Assembly: GCF_001647675.1 (NCBI RefSeq)
Contig: NZ_CP015594.1
Span: 2,356,001-2,420,000, forward strand
Direction: 5' to 3'
Origin: Acinetobacter sp. NCu2D-2
GTDB taxonomy: Bacteria > Pseudomonadota > Gammaproteobacteria > Pseudomonadales > Moraxellaceae
DNA length: 64,000 nucleotides
Notes under the pieces: generated by a model
What the model was told of the DNA's origin: nothing
The model's input: the letters and a program-made list of their open reading frames with translations, nothing else
Database searches by the model: none
Part shown: piece after piece, positions 38,144 through 46,830 of the stretch
How the letters are laid out: the number at the start of each line of letters is the position of its first letter
Position numbering within the stretch: the stretch's first letter is position 1
Made by a program: the position numbers and the translations under genes

Positions 38144-40000
38144 TCAACCTAAATAATGTGATGCAATTTGATAGGTTAAGAACGCCATCAAATATGCAAG
38201 ACCAAACAAGTAAATGGTCATGAAACTGACCGTTTTCCACGAACCTGTTTCACGTTTCACAGTTGCCAATGTCGCTAAGCAATGTGGTGCATAGATAAAC
38301 CACACCATCAGTGATAAACCTGTGGCAATCGACCAACTTAAATCACCACCATTGCTGATGAGGGAAGCTAAGCCTTCTGAGATCGCATCATCATCGACCG
38401 CAGACAGTGCATAGACTGTACCAAGTGCCGCCACCACAACTTCACGTGCTGCCATCGCAGGAATCAACGCAATACAGATCTGCCAGTTAAAGCCAAGTGG
38501 TGCAAAGATTGGCTGCATCAAGTGACCCAGCATACCCGCCAATGAATAATCAATGTCAGGTAGCGTTGCCCCTTCTGGCGGTTGTGGGAAAGTACACAAG
38601 AACCAAAGCAAAATTGAAAGCGCAAAGATAATCCCACCCACACGGCGTAAGAAAATCTTGGCACGATCCAGTAAACCGATCCAAACGTTTTTTAAGTCAG
38701 GGAAACGGTAGCTTGGCAATTCCATCAGCAACATCTGCTGAGATTTATCTTTATTAAAGAATTTCAGTACAAAAGAAACGACCAATGCACTGACAATACC
38801 TGCCATATACAAGCCAAAGAGCACTAAACCTTGCAGATTTAAAATACCCCAGACGGTTTGCGATGGAATAAACGCCGCAATCAGAAGTGCATACACAGGT
38901 AAACGTGCTGAACACGTCATGAGCGGTGCCACTAAAATTGTGGTTAAACGGTCACGCGGATCACTAATTGTCCGTGATGCCATAATCCCCGGAATTGCAC
39001 AGGCAAAACTTGAAAGCAGTGGAATAAAGGCACGACCTGAAAGACCAGCTTTAAACATCAATTTATCGAGTAGGAATGCAGCGCGTGGTAAATAACCGGA
39101 TTCTTCTAAGACCAAAATAAAGAAGAACAGAATGAGAATTTGTGGCAGGAACACTACAACACCACCTGCACCCGCAATCACACCATCCACAATTAAACTA
39201 TTTAATAATGGATGCGCAATTCCCCCACCCACAACTTCGCCGAGCCAGCCAAAGAAGGCTTCGATGCCATCCATAAAGGGTGCAGCCCAAGCAAAGACTG
39301 CTTGGAAGATGATAAACATCATGACTGCAAGGCTAAGCAAACCTAACACGGGATGTAAGAAAATTCGATCGAGAAATTCAGTACGTTTATCTTCATGATC
39401 AATAAAGTTCACTGCATCTTTTAGGATACTTTCGACTTTTTGGTGCGTATCGCCTGTTAGACCTGTCATTTCAGTATCAGGAACTGCATATTTGCCTTGG
39501 TCTAAAGCATTCATCAAACCTTCGATGCCTGAATTACGCACAGCAACCGTTTCAACGACCGGAATACCTAAACGTTGTGAAAGTTTTTGTGTGTTGATCT
39601 GCATACCACGACGGCGTGCTTCATCCATCATATTTAATACAAGAAGCACAGGTCGACCGAGTTCGGTCATCTCTAAAACCAAACCTAAGTTCAGTTTTAA
39701 ATTAGTCGCATCAACTACACATAAAAAGGCATCTTGCTGACCTTCATCGGCAATTTTACCTTGCACCACATCACGAGTAATTTCTTCATCTGGACTGGTG
39801 GCATCTAAGCTATATGTACCCGGTAAATCGAGTACACGTACCGCCTTTCCAGAAGGTAAATTAAAATGACCAACCTTACGTTCAACAGTAACACCGGCGT
39901 AGTTCCCTACTTTTTGGCGTGTTCCAGTTAAATGGTTAAATAAAGAGGTTTTACCGCAGTTTGGATTCCCGACAAGGGCAATACGTAACGCATCACTCAT
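38144..40000 (-). CDS. feoB: Ferrous iron transporter FeoB
   Basis: A 618-residue inner-membrane Fe(II) transporter. The N-terminal G domain has G1 GNPNCGKT (11-18), G3 DLPG (58-61) and G4 NMMD (near 123), followed by an adjacent GDI-like helical region. Two Gate segments follow, with the typical GRAFIPLLSSFACAIPGI and SARLPVYALLI (Cys in TCSARLPVY). It is about 150 residues shorter than E. coli FeoB, typical of this lineage. It overlaps feoA by four bases. Confidence 0.95.
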   Translation of the reverse strand: MSDALRIALVGNPNCGKTSLFNHLTGTRQKVGNYAGVTVERKVGHFNLPSGKAVRVLDLPGTYSLDATSPDEEITRDVVQGKIADEGQQDAFLCVVDATNLKLNLGLVLEMTELGRPVLLVLNMMDEARRRGMQINTQKLSQRLGIPVVETVAVRNSGIEGLMNALDQGKYAVPDTEMTGLTGDTHQKVESILKDAVNFIDHEDKRTEFLDRIFLHPVLGLLSLAVMMFIIFQAVFAWAAPFMDGIEAFFGWLGEVVGGGIAHPLLNSLIVDGVIAGAGGVVVFLPQILILFFFILVLEESGYLPRAAFLLDKLMFKAGLSGRAFIPLLSSFACAIPGIMASRTISDPRDRLTTILVAPLMTCSARLPVYALLIAAFIPSQTVWGILNLQGLVLFGLYMAGIVSALVVSFVLKFFNKDKSQQMLLMELPSYRFPDLKNVWIGLLDRAKIFLRRVGGIIFALSILLWFLCTFPQPPEGATLPDIDYSLAGMLGHLMQPIFAPLGFNWQICIALIPAMAAREVVVAALGTVYALSAVDDDAISEGLASLISNGGDLSWSIATGLSLMVWFIYAPHCLATLATVKRETGSWKTVSFMTIYLFGLAYLMAFLTYQIASHYLG

Positions 40001-40254
40001 GCGGCAACTCCATGTTCAATTTCAATTTTTTCAGCTTCTGACTTACGTAGTGCAAAACGGGTAAATCCCACTTGAATTAAGATGGGATCTCCACCAAAAA
40101 TCCCTTTGGTAATCACTTGTACCTGTGTACCGGGTACAAATCCTAAAGTTTCTAAGCGGCTTGCCACCACATCGTGGTGATTACCTTCGCCATTCGCTCG
40201 ATTCACTTTTCGAATGATGGCAGTTTGTTTTGCTTTCAGTTCGGACAAACGCAC
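39997..40254 (-). CDS. feoA: Ferrous iron transport protein FeoA
   Basis: An 85-residue SH3-like cytoplasmic protein required for FeoB function. The core RLSELKAKQTAIIRKV and the LGFVPGTQVQVI and FALRKSEAEKI patterns are present. The correct start is GTG 40254, with AGGAAA nine bases upstream. A start at 40335 would lie upstream of the promoter and add a signal-like stretch that is not part of the family. First gene of feoA-feoB-Cys-rich protein. Confidence 0.9.
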   Translation of the reverse strand: MRLSELKAKQTAIIRKVNRANGEGNHHDVVASRLETLGFVPGTQVQVITKGIFGGDPILIQVGFTRFALRKSEAEKIEIEHGVAA

Positions 40255-40281
40255 CGTGATATTTCCTAAACGATTTCGTAC

Positions 40282-40311
40282 AGTATACAAACAAATGAGA
40301 ATAATTAACAA
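40282..40311 (-). promoter_or_regulatory. feo promoter with Fur box
   Basis: On the minus strand TTGTTA (40306-40311), an 18-base spacer and TATACT (40282-40287) form a good sigma-70 promoter. The Fur-box core TGAGAAT-A-ATTAACA (40296-40310, plus-strand reading) matches the 7-1-7 consensus at 12 of 14 positions and overlaps the promoter. This predicts Fur-Fe(II) repression. Confidence 0.75.
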
Positions 40312-40430
40312 ATAAGGTTGAGTTCCATTCTTCATCAGCCGATTTAGTCAATCGACATTCCCTGCAAAATCCTCTACATTGCAGAACAATCATCACAAAA
40401 AACATTTGCGTAAAAGTATCGCTCTATATC

Positions 40431-41348
40431 ATGCTGAATAAAAAACCTCGCCTTCCCTCTCCTGTGTACATTCCGGAATCTTCAAGCTATCTACAAGGTT
40501 TTAAAGACTATTTAATTGCACAAACGGTGAGTCCACACACCCGTAATGCCTATTTATCCGATTTATTACAATGCAGCGAATGTATTGCTAAACCTTTACC
40601 CGAATGGACGCATGATGATATTTCAGACGTTCTGATTGAATTAACCAAGCAACAAAAAAGTCCTCGCTCAATTGCACGTTGTTTATCCGCACTCAGATCG
40701 TTTTATAAATTTTTACGTGAACAAAAGCTTAGAAGTGATAATCCCGTTGCTGGGCATAAAACACCGAAGTTGGGTCGTGCTTTACCTAAAGATTTATCTG
40801 AAGCCGATGTAGAAGCCTTAATTAATGCACCAGATATTAATACCGCATTGGGACTGCGTGATCGTGCTATGTTTGAAGTGCTGTACGCTTGCGGCTTACG
40901 CGTTTCTGAACTGATCAACTTACGTTTAGATTTGATTAATCTTAAACAAGGTTATCTACGTATTATTGGTAAAGGCAACAAAGAACGCTTAGTTCCCATG
41001 GGACAAGTGGCTTGCGAATGGATTGAAAAATATCTCAATGAAGCACGCTCACACCTGTATAAATCTGCCACAGATTATTTATTCTTGACCCAACATGGCG
41101 GCATCATGAGCCGACAAAACTTTTGGTATGCAATTAAGCGCTATGCATTACAAGCAGGCATTCAAGCCGAACTATCACCGCATACCTTACGTCATGCATT
41201 TGCTACGCATTTACTTAATCATGGCGCAGACTTACGTGTAGTACAGATGCTACTTGGGCATAGTGATTTATCGACCACTCAAATCTATACCCACGTGGCA
41301 CAAGTACGAATGCAACAATTACATGCCACCCATCACCCACGTGCTTAA
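40431..41348 (+). CDS. xerD: Site-specific tyrosine recombinase XerD
   Basis: A 305-residue recombinase acting at dif with XerC to resolve chromosome dimers. The N-terminal SAM-like core-binding domain (about 15-110) precedes the catalytic domain with ACGLRVSEL (Arg), GKGNKERLVP (Lys), HTLRHAFATH (His-x2-Arg), LGHSDLSTTQ (His) and IYTHV (Tyr). The C-terminal LHATHHPRA and RALPKDLSEADVEAL argue for XerD over XerC. XerD next to dsbC is conserved, but here a 1.87-kb element lies between. Confidence 0.94.
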   Translation: MLNKKPRLPSPVYIPESSSYLQGFKDYLIAQTVSPHTRNAYLSDLLQCSECIAKPLPEWTHDDISDVLIELTKQQKSPRSIARCLSALRSFYKFLREQKLRSDNPVAGHKTPKLGRALPKDLSEADVEALINAPDINTALGLRDRAMFEVLYACGLRVSELINLRLDLINLKQGYLRIIGKGNKERLVPMGQVACEWIEKYLNEARSHLYKSATDYLFLTQHGGIMSRQNFWYAIKRYALQAGIQAELSPHTLRHAFATHLLNHGADLRVVQMLLGHSDLSTTQIYTHVAQVRMQQLHATHHPRA

Positions 41349-41500
41349 CGATTTTCAGTTGACACACTCCCACCACTTTCGACTAGCTCAAGTGGAGGAT
41401 TCTAAAAGCAAAAGCTCTTAGGCGACTCCCTCACGGATTTCGCTTGCTTTCTGCTTCACAAGGCGACCTTTACCGCATCCACCCTCCACAGACAAAACGG
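41339..41500 (-). ncRNA. Predicted omega-RNA (reRNA) with guide, from the TnpB element right end
   Basis: TnpB proteins use an RNA made from the end of their gene and right end of the element, continuing into flanking DNA as a guide. Here the scaffold would include the imperfect hairpin at 41364-41400, ending at TCAA (41359-41362 on the minus strand). The guide would be the next ~20 bases, reading CTGAAAATCGTTAAGCACGT, from the xerD 3' end and spacer. Coordinates of the 5' end are a guess; expression is not shown. Confidence 0.45.
41364..41400 (-). repeat. Right-end imperfect palindrome of the IS605-type element
   Basis: CCACTT (minus 41390-41395) pairs with AAGTGG (41373-41378). Outer CC/GG pairs are separated by a T:T mismatch. 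Such mismatched hairpins are the sites recognised by Y1 transposases. Confidence 0.65.
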
Positions 41501-42722
41501 TGTGTCCCACCGCCAAAATATTGCGAGAAGCATTTATATCCGCATTCTCGCTAAAACCACACTCAATACAGTTAAAGTTTGCTTGAGTGAGCCTATTTTC
41601 TTTTGCAACATGACCACATGAACTACAAGTCTGACTTGTATATTTAGGGTCAACTTTAACAAGTAAGCCACCTCGCCATTGTTGCTTATACTCCAACATA
41701 TCAACAAGCATTGACCACCCTTGATCTAGGATTGATTTGTTTAAGCCTGATTTGGCTTTAACATTCTTTCCTTTTTTCTCAATTGAGCCTTTTGCAGACT
41801 TCGACATATTAGCTACTTTTAAGTCCTCAACTACGATCATTGCGTGGTTTTTGCTGAGAGTTGTAGTGACTTTGTGCAAGTAGTCATGCCGAATATTGGC
41901 AATATGATGATGTAGTTTGTTAACTTTTAAATTAAGTTTTTTCCAATTTTCACTGAACTTGGTTTTCTTTTTCAACTTGCGTTGAAGTCTAGCTAATTTC
42001 ACTTGATTGGCTTTAAAACTATTGATCGGGTTGAATACCTGACCATTAGAGGTTGTGACCAATTTCTTGATGCCAAGATCAACACCAATAGCTGATTTAG
42101 ATGGGTGAATTGGTGTTTCAATTGTGTTTTCAACACCAAAAGAGATATACCACTTGCCAACATGCTTTGAGATTGTGACGTTCTTAATCTCGCCTAAAAT
42201 ATCTTGTGATTTTCTAAATTTTACAACGCCAATATCACTAGGCAATTTAACTTGGTTGCCTTTAACCCAACAATACCTATTAAATTGAACAATACGAATT
42301 GAATCATAACCATCTGATTTTTTCTTGAATCGTGGCATGAGTGGTCTAAGTTGAATTTCATTACCATCGGGTAATTTAAAAAATTTTGGCTTCTTAGCTT
42401 TGAATGGTTTTTGCTTTAGCTTGGCTTGTTCTTTTTTATCGAAGAATTTACCCCAAGCATCACCAAGATCACGAACTTTTTGTTGAAGTGAGACACCATT
42501 TGAACTGTTTTCTAAAAAAGCACACTCAGGCTTTTTGCGTAATTCAGGGATTTTATTAACTAAATTAACTTTGTTAATTCGCTCATTATTAGCAAGCATC
42601 TCGAATGATGCAGCCAATATCTGATTCCAAACAAAACGTGCAGAACCAAGCAACTTGTTTAAAACAAGCTCCTGTTCTGCATTAGGCTCAAGCCTAAATT
42701 TGTACGCTTTGTTGATTTTCAT
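41418..42722 (-). CDS. tnpB: TnpB RNA-guided endonuclease (IS605 OrfB)
   Basis: A 434-residue TnpB, the ancestor type of Cas12 nucleases. The RuvC triad is intact: D215 in GVDLGIKKL, E299 in VVEDLKV and D395 in NADINASRN. The zinc ribbon is complete (C366, C369, C385, C388), preceded by KVDPKYTSQTCSSCG. The N-terminal helix-turn-helix domain HTH_OrfB starts KAYKFRLEPNAEQ. Length is in the normal range, without frameshift. It is transcribed away from tnpA, with 58 bases between. Nuclease activity is inferred from the motifs. Confidence 0.93.
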   Translation of the reverse strand: MKINKAYKFRLEPNAEQELVLNKLLGSARFVWNQILAASFEMLANNERINKVNLVNKIPELRKKPECAFLENSSNGVSLQQKVRDLGDAWGKFFDKKEQAKLKQKPFKAKKPKFFKLPDGNEIQLRPLMPRFKKKSDGYDSIRIVQFNRYCWVKGNQVKLPSDIGVVKFRKSQDILGEIKNVTISKHVGKWYISFGVENTIETPIHPSKSAIGVDLGIKKLVTTSNGQVFNPINSFKANQVKLARLQRKLKKKTKFSENWKKLNLKVNKLHHHIANIRHDYLHKVTTTLSKNHAMIVVEDLKVANMSKSAKGSIEKKGKNVKAKSGLNKSILDQGWSMLVDMLEYKQQWRGGLLVKVDPKYTSQTCSSCGHVAKENRLTQANFNCIECGFSENADINASRNILAVGHTVLSVEGGCGKGRLVKQKASEIREGVA

Positions 42723-42780
42723 AAATGAGTGTGTATATGTTAATATGTATAAATACTACCACTAATTAAGCCATTCACCA

Positions 42781-43179
42781 ATGACAGAAATATATAAAAA
42801 CCGACATTCAGCCTTTAATTTGCATGTACATTTAGTGTTTATTACTAAGTACAGAAAGAAAATTCTAGGTGAGTTGCATCATAAGTATTTTATTGAGTGT
42901 GCATCTGAAATCTGCAAAGAGTTTGATGCGGAATTAAAGGAGTGTAATGGTGAAGCTGACCATGTTCATATGCTTATTCAGTACCCACCGACAGTTCAAC
43001 TCAGTAAATTGGTAAATAACTTAAAATCAGTAACAAGCAGAAGAATGAGAAATGAGTTTTTGGATTTACGTGGTAGTTATGCAAAACCTGTTTTGTGGTC
43101 ACGCTCATATTTTGCAGGGTCTTGTGGTGGCGCACCTTTGGATATTATTAAAAAATACATTGAAAACCAACAAGGTTAA
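42781..43179 (+). CDS. tnpA: IS200/IS605 Y1 transposase TnpA
   Basis: A 132-residue HUH single-strand transposase. The HUH motif is HVH at 61-63 (EADHVHMLI) and the catalytic tyrosine is Y126 (IIKKYIENQ), the standard pair. The N-terminal HSAFNLHVHLVFITKYR and WSRSYFAGSCGG are family signatures. The frame is intact, so the element may be mobile. It is divergent to tnpB. Confidence 0.93.
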   Translation: MTEIYKNRHSAFNLHVHLVFITKYRKKILGELHHKYFIECASEICKEFDAELKECNGEADHVHMLIQYPPTVQLSKLVNNLKSVTSRRMRNEFLDLRGSYAKPVLWSRSYFAGSCGGAPLDIIKKYIENQQG

Positions 43180-43195
43180 AATCCTTGAAATTCAC

Positions 43196-43219
43196 CTCCA
43201 CCCTGACTGTCGGGTGGAG
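43196..43219 (-). repeat. Left-end palindrome of the IS605-type element
   Basis: CTCCACCC (43196-43203) pairs with GGGTGGAG (43212-43219) around an 8-base loop. It lies 17 bases after the tnpA stop. Confidence 0.7.
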
Positions 43220-43322
43220 TCCTCTTTCACTTTAAGATAGACGAGTCACAGAAGTTTCACGTCTGTCTGGATTTTTTTGTTATGCTAATGCGCTATATTT
43301 ATCGAAGAAAAAAGGGTCATTT

Positions 43323-44138
43323 ATGACATTTGCTCGCTCAAAAGTTTTTGTTGCGTGTGCGCTTGTGGCTGGCTTAGGGCTCACTGCGTGTTCAAAATCT
43401 AACAATGAAGATAGTAAACAAACGACTTTGACGGCAAGTGCTCCTGCAACAGGTGAAGCATCTACGCTTACTGAGCGTAATGCGCAGCAGCGTTTAATGA
43501 CCAATTTAGAAAAGAATTTCAAAACCGCAGGCATTAAAGCCAAAATTACTGATATTAAAGCGACTGAAGTACCGAATCTCTATTGGGTCAGTCTTGAAGG
43601 TATGTCATCTGTCTATGCAACCAGTGATGGCAAATACATACTGCAAGGTGATGTGATCCGCTTAGGCGGTAAATCGCTTTATAACGTCAGTGAAAATCTA
43701 CAGGCAAATGTGACTAAAAAACAATTTGCAGCTTTAAAAGCGGAAGATTTACTGATCTACCCTGCTAAAGGTAAAGCCAAACATGTGATTTATGTATTTA
43801 CTGACGTGAGCTGTCCGTATTGCCATAAATTCCATGAACAAATGGATGAAATGAATGCCAAAGGCATTGAGGTTCGTTATATTGCTTGGCCACGTGGCGA
43901 AGAACATATGCCTGCGATGGAAGCGATTTGGTGTAGTGAAAACCGCCGTGAAGCCTTTGATTTAGCGATTGCAGGTGGACAAATTCCAGCTGGAGCAAGC
44001 TGTAAAAATCCTGTACGTGAACAATATCAAATGGGCTTAAACATCGGTGTCAATGGTACGCCAGGTGTATATAACGCAGAAGGTTTATACCTTGGTGGCT
44101 ATATGAGCACGGATGAATTATTGAATCGGCTTAAATAA
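43323..44138 (+). CDS. dsbC: Thiol:disulfide interchange protein DsbC-like, predicted lipoprotein
   Basis: A 271-residue periplasmic disulfide isomerase. The N-terminal dimerisation domain (about 55-140) precedes the thioredoxin fold with active site C164-P-Y-C167. A second, structural Cys pair is in IWCSENR and GASCKNP, as in E. coli DsbC. The N-terminus ends LGLTAC (Cys23), a clean lipobox, unlike the soluble E. coli enzyme, so it is probably membrane-anchored. It follows xerD in most relatives; here the IS605-type element intervenes. Monocistronic or upstream of hom by 129 bases. Confidence 0.9.
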   Translation: MTFARSKVFVACALVAGLGLTACSKSNNEDSKQTTLTASAPATGEASTLTERNAQQRLMTNLEKNFKTAGIKAKITDIKATEVPNLYWVSLEGMSSVYATSDGKYILQGDVIRLGGKSLYNVSENLQANVTKKQFAALKAEDLLIYPAKGKAKHVIYVFTDVSCPYCHKFHEQMDEMNAKGIEVRYIAWPRGEEHMPAMEAIWCSENRREAFDLAIAGGQIPAGASCKNPVREQYQMGLNIGVNGTPGVYNAEGLYLGGYMSTDELLNRLK

Positions 44139-44267
44139 CTAATATTCATACGTTATTTTACTTAATTTTATACCTAAAGATATTATGAGATCGCGCTAGA
44201 GTCATTGCATTTTTTTAGCTATGATCTAGGCTCTCGTTAAGAATACTGTTTATATTTGGAGTGTGAC

Positions 44268-45572
44268 GTGAAACCAGTTCGTCTGGCAATCCTCGGTCTT
44301 GGTACTGTGGGTGGTGGTGCCCTTAAACTATTACAAGAAAATGCTGCTGAGATTAGACGTCGCACCGGTCGTGAAATTCAAATTACCCATGTAGGTACTC
44401 GTCGTCCACGTCCTGACCTTAATTTACCTGATTCGGTAAAACAAAGTGCTGATTTACTTGAAATCGTTCGTCAAGATGACGTAGATGTTGTCGTTGAAGT
44501 GATGGGTGGTATTCACCCTGCGTATGAAGTCATTAAAGAAGCAATTTTGCATGGCAAACAAATCGTGACTGCCAACAAAGCATTATTGGCTGAACATGGT
44601 AATGAGCTGTTTAAACTTGCGGATGATCATCACGTACAAATCGCTTACGAGGCAGCAGTTGCTGGTGGTATTCCAATTATTAAAGTGATGCGTGAAGGTT
44701 TGGCTGCCAATAAGATTGATTGGCTTGCAGGTATCATTAATGGTACAGGTAACTTCATTCTGACTGAAATGCGTGATAAAGGTCGTGCATTTAACGATGT
44801 ATTAGCAGAAGCACAAGCACTTGGTTATGCCGAAGCCGATCCTACCTTTGACGTTGAAGGCATTGATGCTGCGCATAAATTAACTTTGCTTGCTTCGATT
44901 GCATTTGGTATTCCACTTCAGTTCGATAAAGTCTTTACTGAAGGTATCAGCAAAATTACTGCGCAGGATGTGAAATATGCAGAAGACCTTGGCTTCCGTA
45001 TTAAGCATTTAGGTATTGCACGCCGTGCGGAAACTGGAATTGAACTTCGTGTTCACCCAACCCTAATTCCTGAAGAACAATTGATTGCCAATGTTAACGG
45101 CGTGAAAAATGCGGTACTGGTACAAGCCAATGCCGTTGGCCCTACACTTTACTATGGTGCAGGCGCAGGTGCAGGTCCTACAGCTTCAGCAGTCGTTGCT
45201 GACGTGGTCGACATCGTTCGTGATATTTCATATACCGAAGATGGTTCAGGTACGATTCCGCAATTGGCATTTGAAAGCTTAAGCGACTTGCCAATTCTCT
45301 CTCGTGAAGAAATGACAACTGGCTACTACATCCGTATCAATGCTGAAGATCAAACGGGCGTCTTAGCAGAAGTTACATCTATTTTGAGTCGCAATGGCAT
45401 TAGCATAGATGCCATCATGCAACAATCACGTCTTAAAGACCTTATTCCTATCGTGATCCTGACTGACCCAGTTAAGGAAGCGAAAATGGATGAAGCGTTA
45501 AAGCAAATTCAAGCTCTTCCTGTCATTCATGGCGAAATTGTACGAATTCGTTTAGAATCGCTTGATAATTAA
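44268..45572 (+). CDS. hom: Homoserine dehydrogenase
   Basis: A 434-residue monofunctional enzyme reducing aspartate semialdehyde to homoserine for Thr and Met. The NAD(P)-binding start VRLAILGLGTVGGGALKLL, the catalytic region GTGNFILTEM and EADPTFDVEGIDAAHKL are present, and an ACT regulatory domain fills the C-terminus (about 350-434). GTG 44268 is chosen because GGAG lies six bases upstream; a TTG at 44256 is less likely. No thr leader or attenuator was seen. Confidence 0.95.
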   Translation: MKPVRLAILGLGTVGGGALKLLQENAAEIRRRTGREIQITHVGTRRPRPDLNLPDSVKQSADLLEIVRQDDVDVVVEVMGGIHPAYEVIKEAILHGKQIVTANKALLAEHGNELFKLADDHHVQIAYEAAVAGGIPIIKVMREGLAANKIDWLAGIINGTGNFILTEMRDKGRAFNDVLAEAQALGYAEADPTFDVEGIDAAHKLTLLASIAFGIPLQFDKVFTEGISKITAQDVKYAEDLGFRIKHLGIARRAETGIELRVHPTLIPEEQLIANVNGVKNAVLVQANAVGPTLYYGAGAGAGPTASAVVADVVDIVRDISYTEDGSGTIPQLAFESLSDLPILSREEMTTGYYIRINAEDQTGVLAEVTSILSRNGISIDAIMQQSRLKDLIPIVILTDPVKEAKMDEALKQIQALPVIHGEIVRIRLESLDN

Positions 45573-45581
45573 TCGGGTTGG

Positions 45582-45596
45582 GGGGAATATTTCCCC
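45582..45596 (+). other. Hairpin between hom and thrC
   Basis: GGGGAA (45582-45587) pairs with TTCCCC (45591-45596) around TAT. No T run follows. It might stabilise the hom message or set relative expression in the hom-thrC pair. Confidence 0.35.
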
Positions 45597-45629
45597 TCGC
45601 CAAGCTCTACACACAATTGGAACATCATC

Positions 45630-46769
45630 ATGTCGAATGCCAATCGTTATACTGGTTTAGTTGACCGCTATCGCGACCGTTTACCAGTGTCTGCCACTAC
45701 TAAAGCCATCTCTCTAGGTGAAGGTAATACGCCACTGATTAAGCTTGCAAATATTCCGCGCATTATTGGCAAAAATGTTGAAATTTATGTGAAGTATGAG
45801 GGCTTAAACCCGACTGGTTCATTTAAAGACCGCGGTATGACCATGGCTGTAACTAAAGCGGTTGAAGAAGGCTCTAAAGCGATTATCTGTGCATCTACAG
45901 GTAATACGTCTGCAGCGGCAGCAGCTTATGCAGCACGTGCGGGTATCAAAGCATTCGTGTTAATTCCTGAAGGCAAAATTGCCATGGGTAAAATGGCACA
46001 AGCGATGATGTACGGTGCAATCACCATGCAAATCCGTGGTAACTTTGACGATGGTATGCGCCTCGTGAAAGAAATCGCAGATAAAGCGCCTGTAACTATC
46101 GTGAACTCAATCAACCCTTACCGTTTGCAAGGTCAAAAGACTATTGCTTACGAAATCGTAGATGAGCTTGGCCGCGCACCAGACTACCACTGCCTACCTG
46201 TAGGTAACGCAGGTAACATTACTGCTCACTGGATGGGTTATACCGAAGCTGTTGCAAACCAACCTGCGGGTGAGTTTGAACAAGTGGTTTACGATGCTGA
46301 AACTGATCAGTTTACAGGTCCTAAACCAGAAGGCCTACCAACCATGGTTGGTTATCAAGCTGCAGGTGCTGCACCGTTCTTACGTGGTGCACCAGTTGAA
46401 AACCCAGAGACTGTAGCAACTGCAATCCGTATTGGTAACCCACAAAGCTGGAACCACGCGAAAGCTGTTGTTCGCGACTCTAAAGGTTGGTTCGATGAAC
46501 TTCAAGATGCTGAAATCTTAGAAGCACAACGCCTACTTTCAATGTACGAAGGTGTATTCGTAGAGCCTGCTTCTGCAGCGTCAATCGGTGGTGCAATTCG
46601 TGACATTAAAGCGGGTAAAATTGCCGAGGGTTCTGTGATCGTTTGTACTGTAACAGGTAACGGTCTAAAAGATCCTGATACTGCAATCAAACAATGTTCT
46701 GATGCTGTGATGTTGTCTATTGATGCAACACTTGATCAAGTACGTGAATCTATTCTGTCTAATATGTAA
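45630..46769 (+). CDS. thrC: Threonine synthase
   Basis: A 379-residue PLP enzyme making threonine from O-phosphohomoserine. The PLP lysine is K66 in NPTGSFKDRGM, the phosphate loop is in LPVGNAGNITAHW, and the C-terminal CTVTGNGLKDPD is typical. It is of the shorter, Bacillus/Pseudomonas-like class. It lies 57 bases after hom and is followed by a terminator. Confidence 0.95.
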   Translation: MSNANRYTGLVDRYRDRLPVSATTKAISLGEGNTPLIKLANIPRIIGKNVEIYVKYEGLNPTGSFKDRGMTMAVTKAVEEGSKAIICASTGNTSAAAAAYAARAGIKAFVLIPEGKIAMGKMAQAMMYGAITMQIRGNFDDGMRLVKEIADKAPVTIVNSINPYRLQGQKTIAYEIVDELGRAPDYHCLPVGNAGNITAHWMGYTEAVANQPAGEFEQVVYDAETDQFTGPKPEGLPTMVGYQAAGAAPFLRGAPVENPETVATAIRIGNPQSWNHAKAVVRDSKGWFDELQDAEILEAQRLLSMYEGVFVEPASAASIGGAIRDIKAGKIAEGSVIVCTVTGNGLKDPDTAIKQCSDAVMLSIDATLDQVRESILSNM

Positions 46770-46783
46770 TTTAGACTGAATCA

Positions 46784-46810
46784 AAAAACCCTGCATATGC
46801 AGGGTTTTTT
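46784..46810. terminator. Bidirectional terminator thrC/pbpG
   Basis: CCCTGCAT-ATGCAGGG (46789-46804) is a perfect palindrome with A run on the left and T run on the right. It serves convergent thrC and pbpG. Confidence 0.85.
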
Positions 46811-46830
46811 ATTGTTTAAAGATCTAAAAT

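Larger units (their letters stand above)
41359..43235 (-). mobile_element. IS200/IS605-type element (tnpA + tnpB) between xerD and dsbC
   Basis: Divergent tnpA (Y1 transposase) and tnpB are flanked by imperfect palindromes, one after each gene, the layout of IS605/IS608. The right end (next to tnpB) probably stops at TCAA (41359-41362, minus strand), as in IS608. The left end is near 43219-43235, where TTAA (43232-43235) could be the target. No target duplication is expected for this single-strand mechanism. Exact left boundary is uncertain. Confidence 0.85.

Noticed and set aside
40255..40335. Longer feoA reading with a hydrophobic N-terminus (start 40335)
   Set aside because: It would start upstream of the recognisable promoter and Fur box, so it cannot be on the transcript; FeoA is a cytoplasmic protein of 75-85 residues.
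44139..44267. Threonine-type attenuator before hom
   Set aside because: No short leader frame rich in Thr/Ile codons and no terminator hairpin were seen in this gap.
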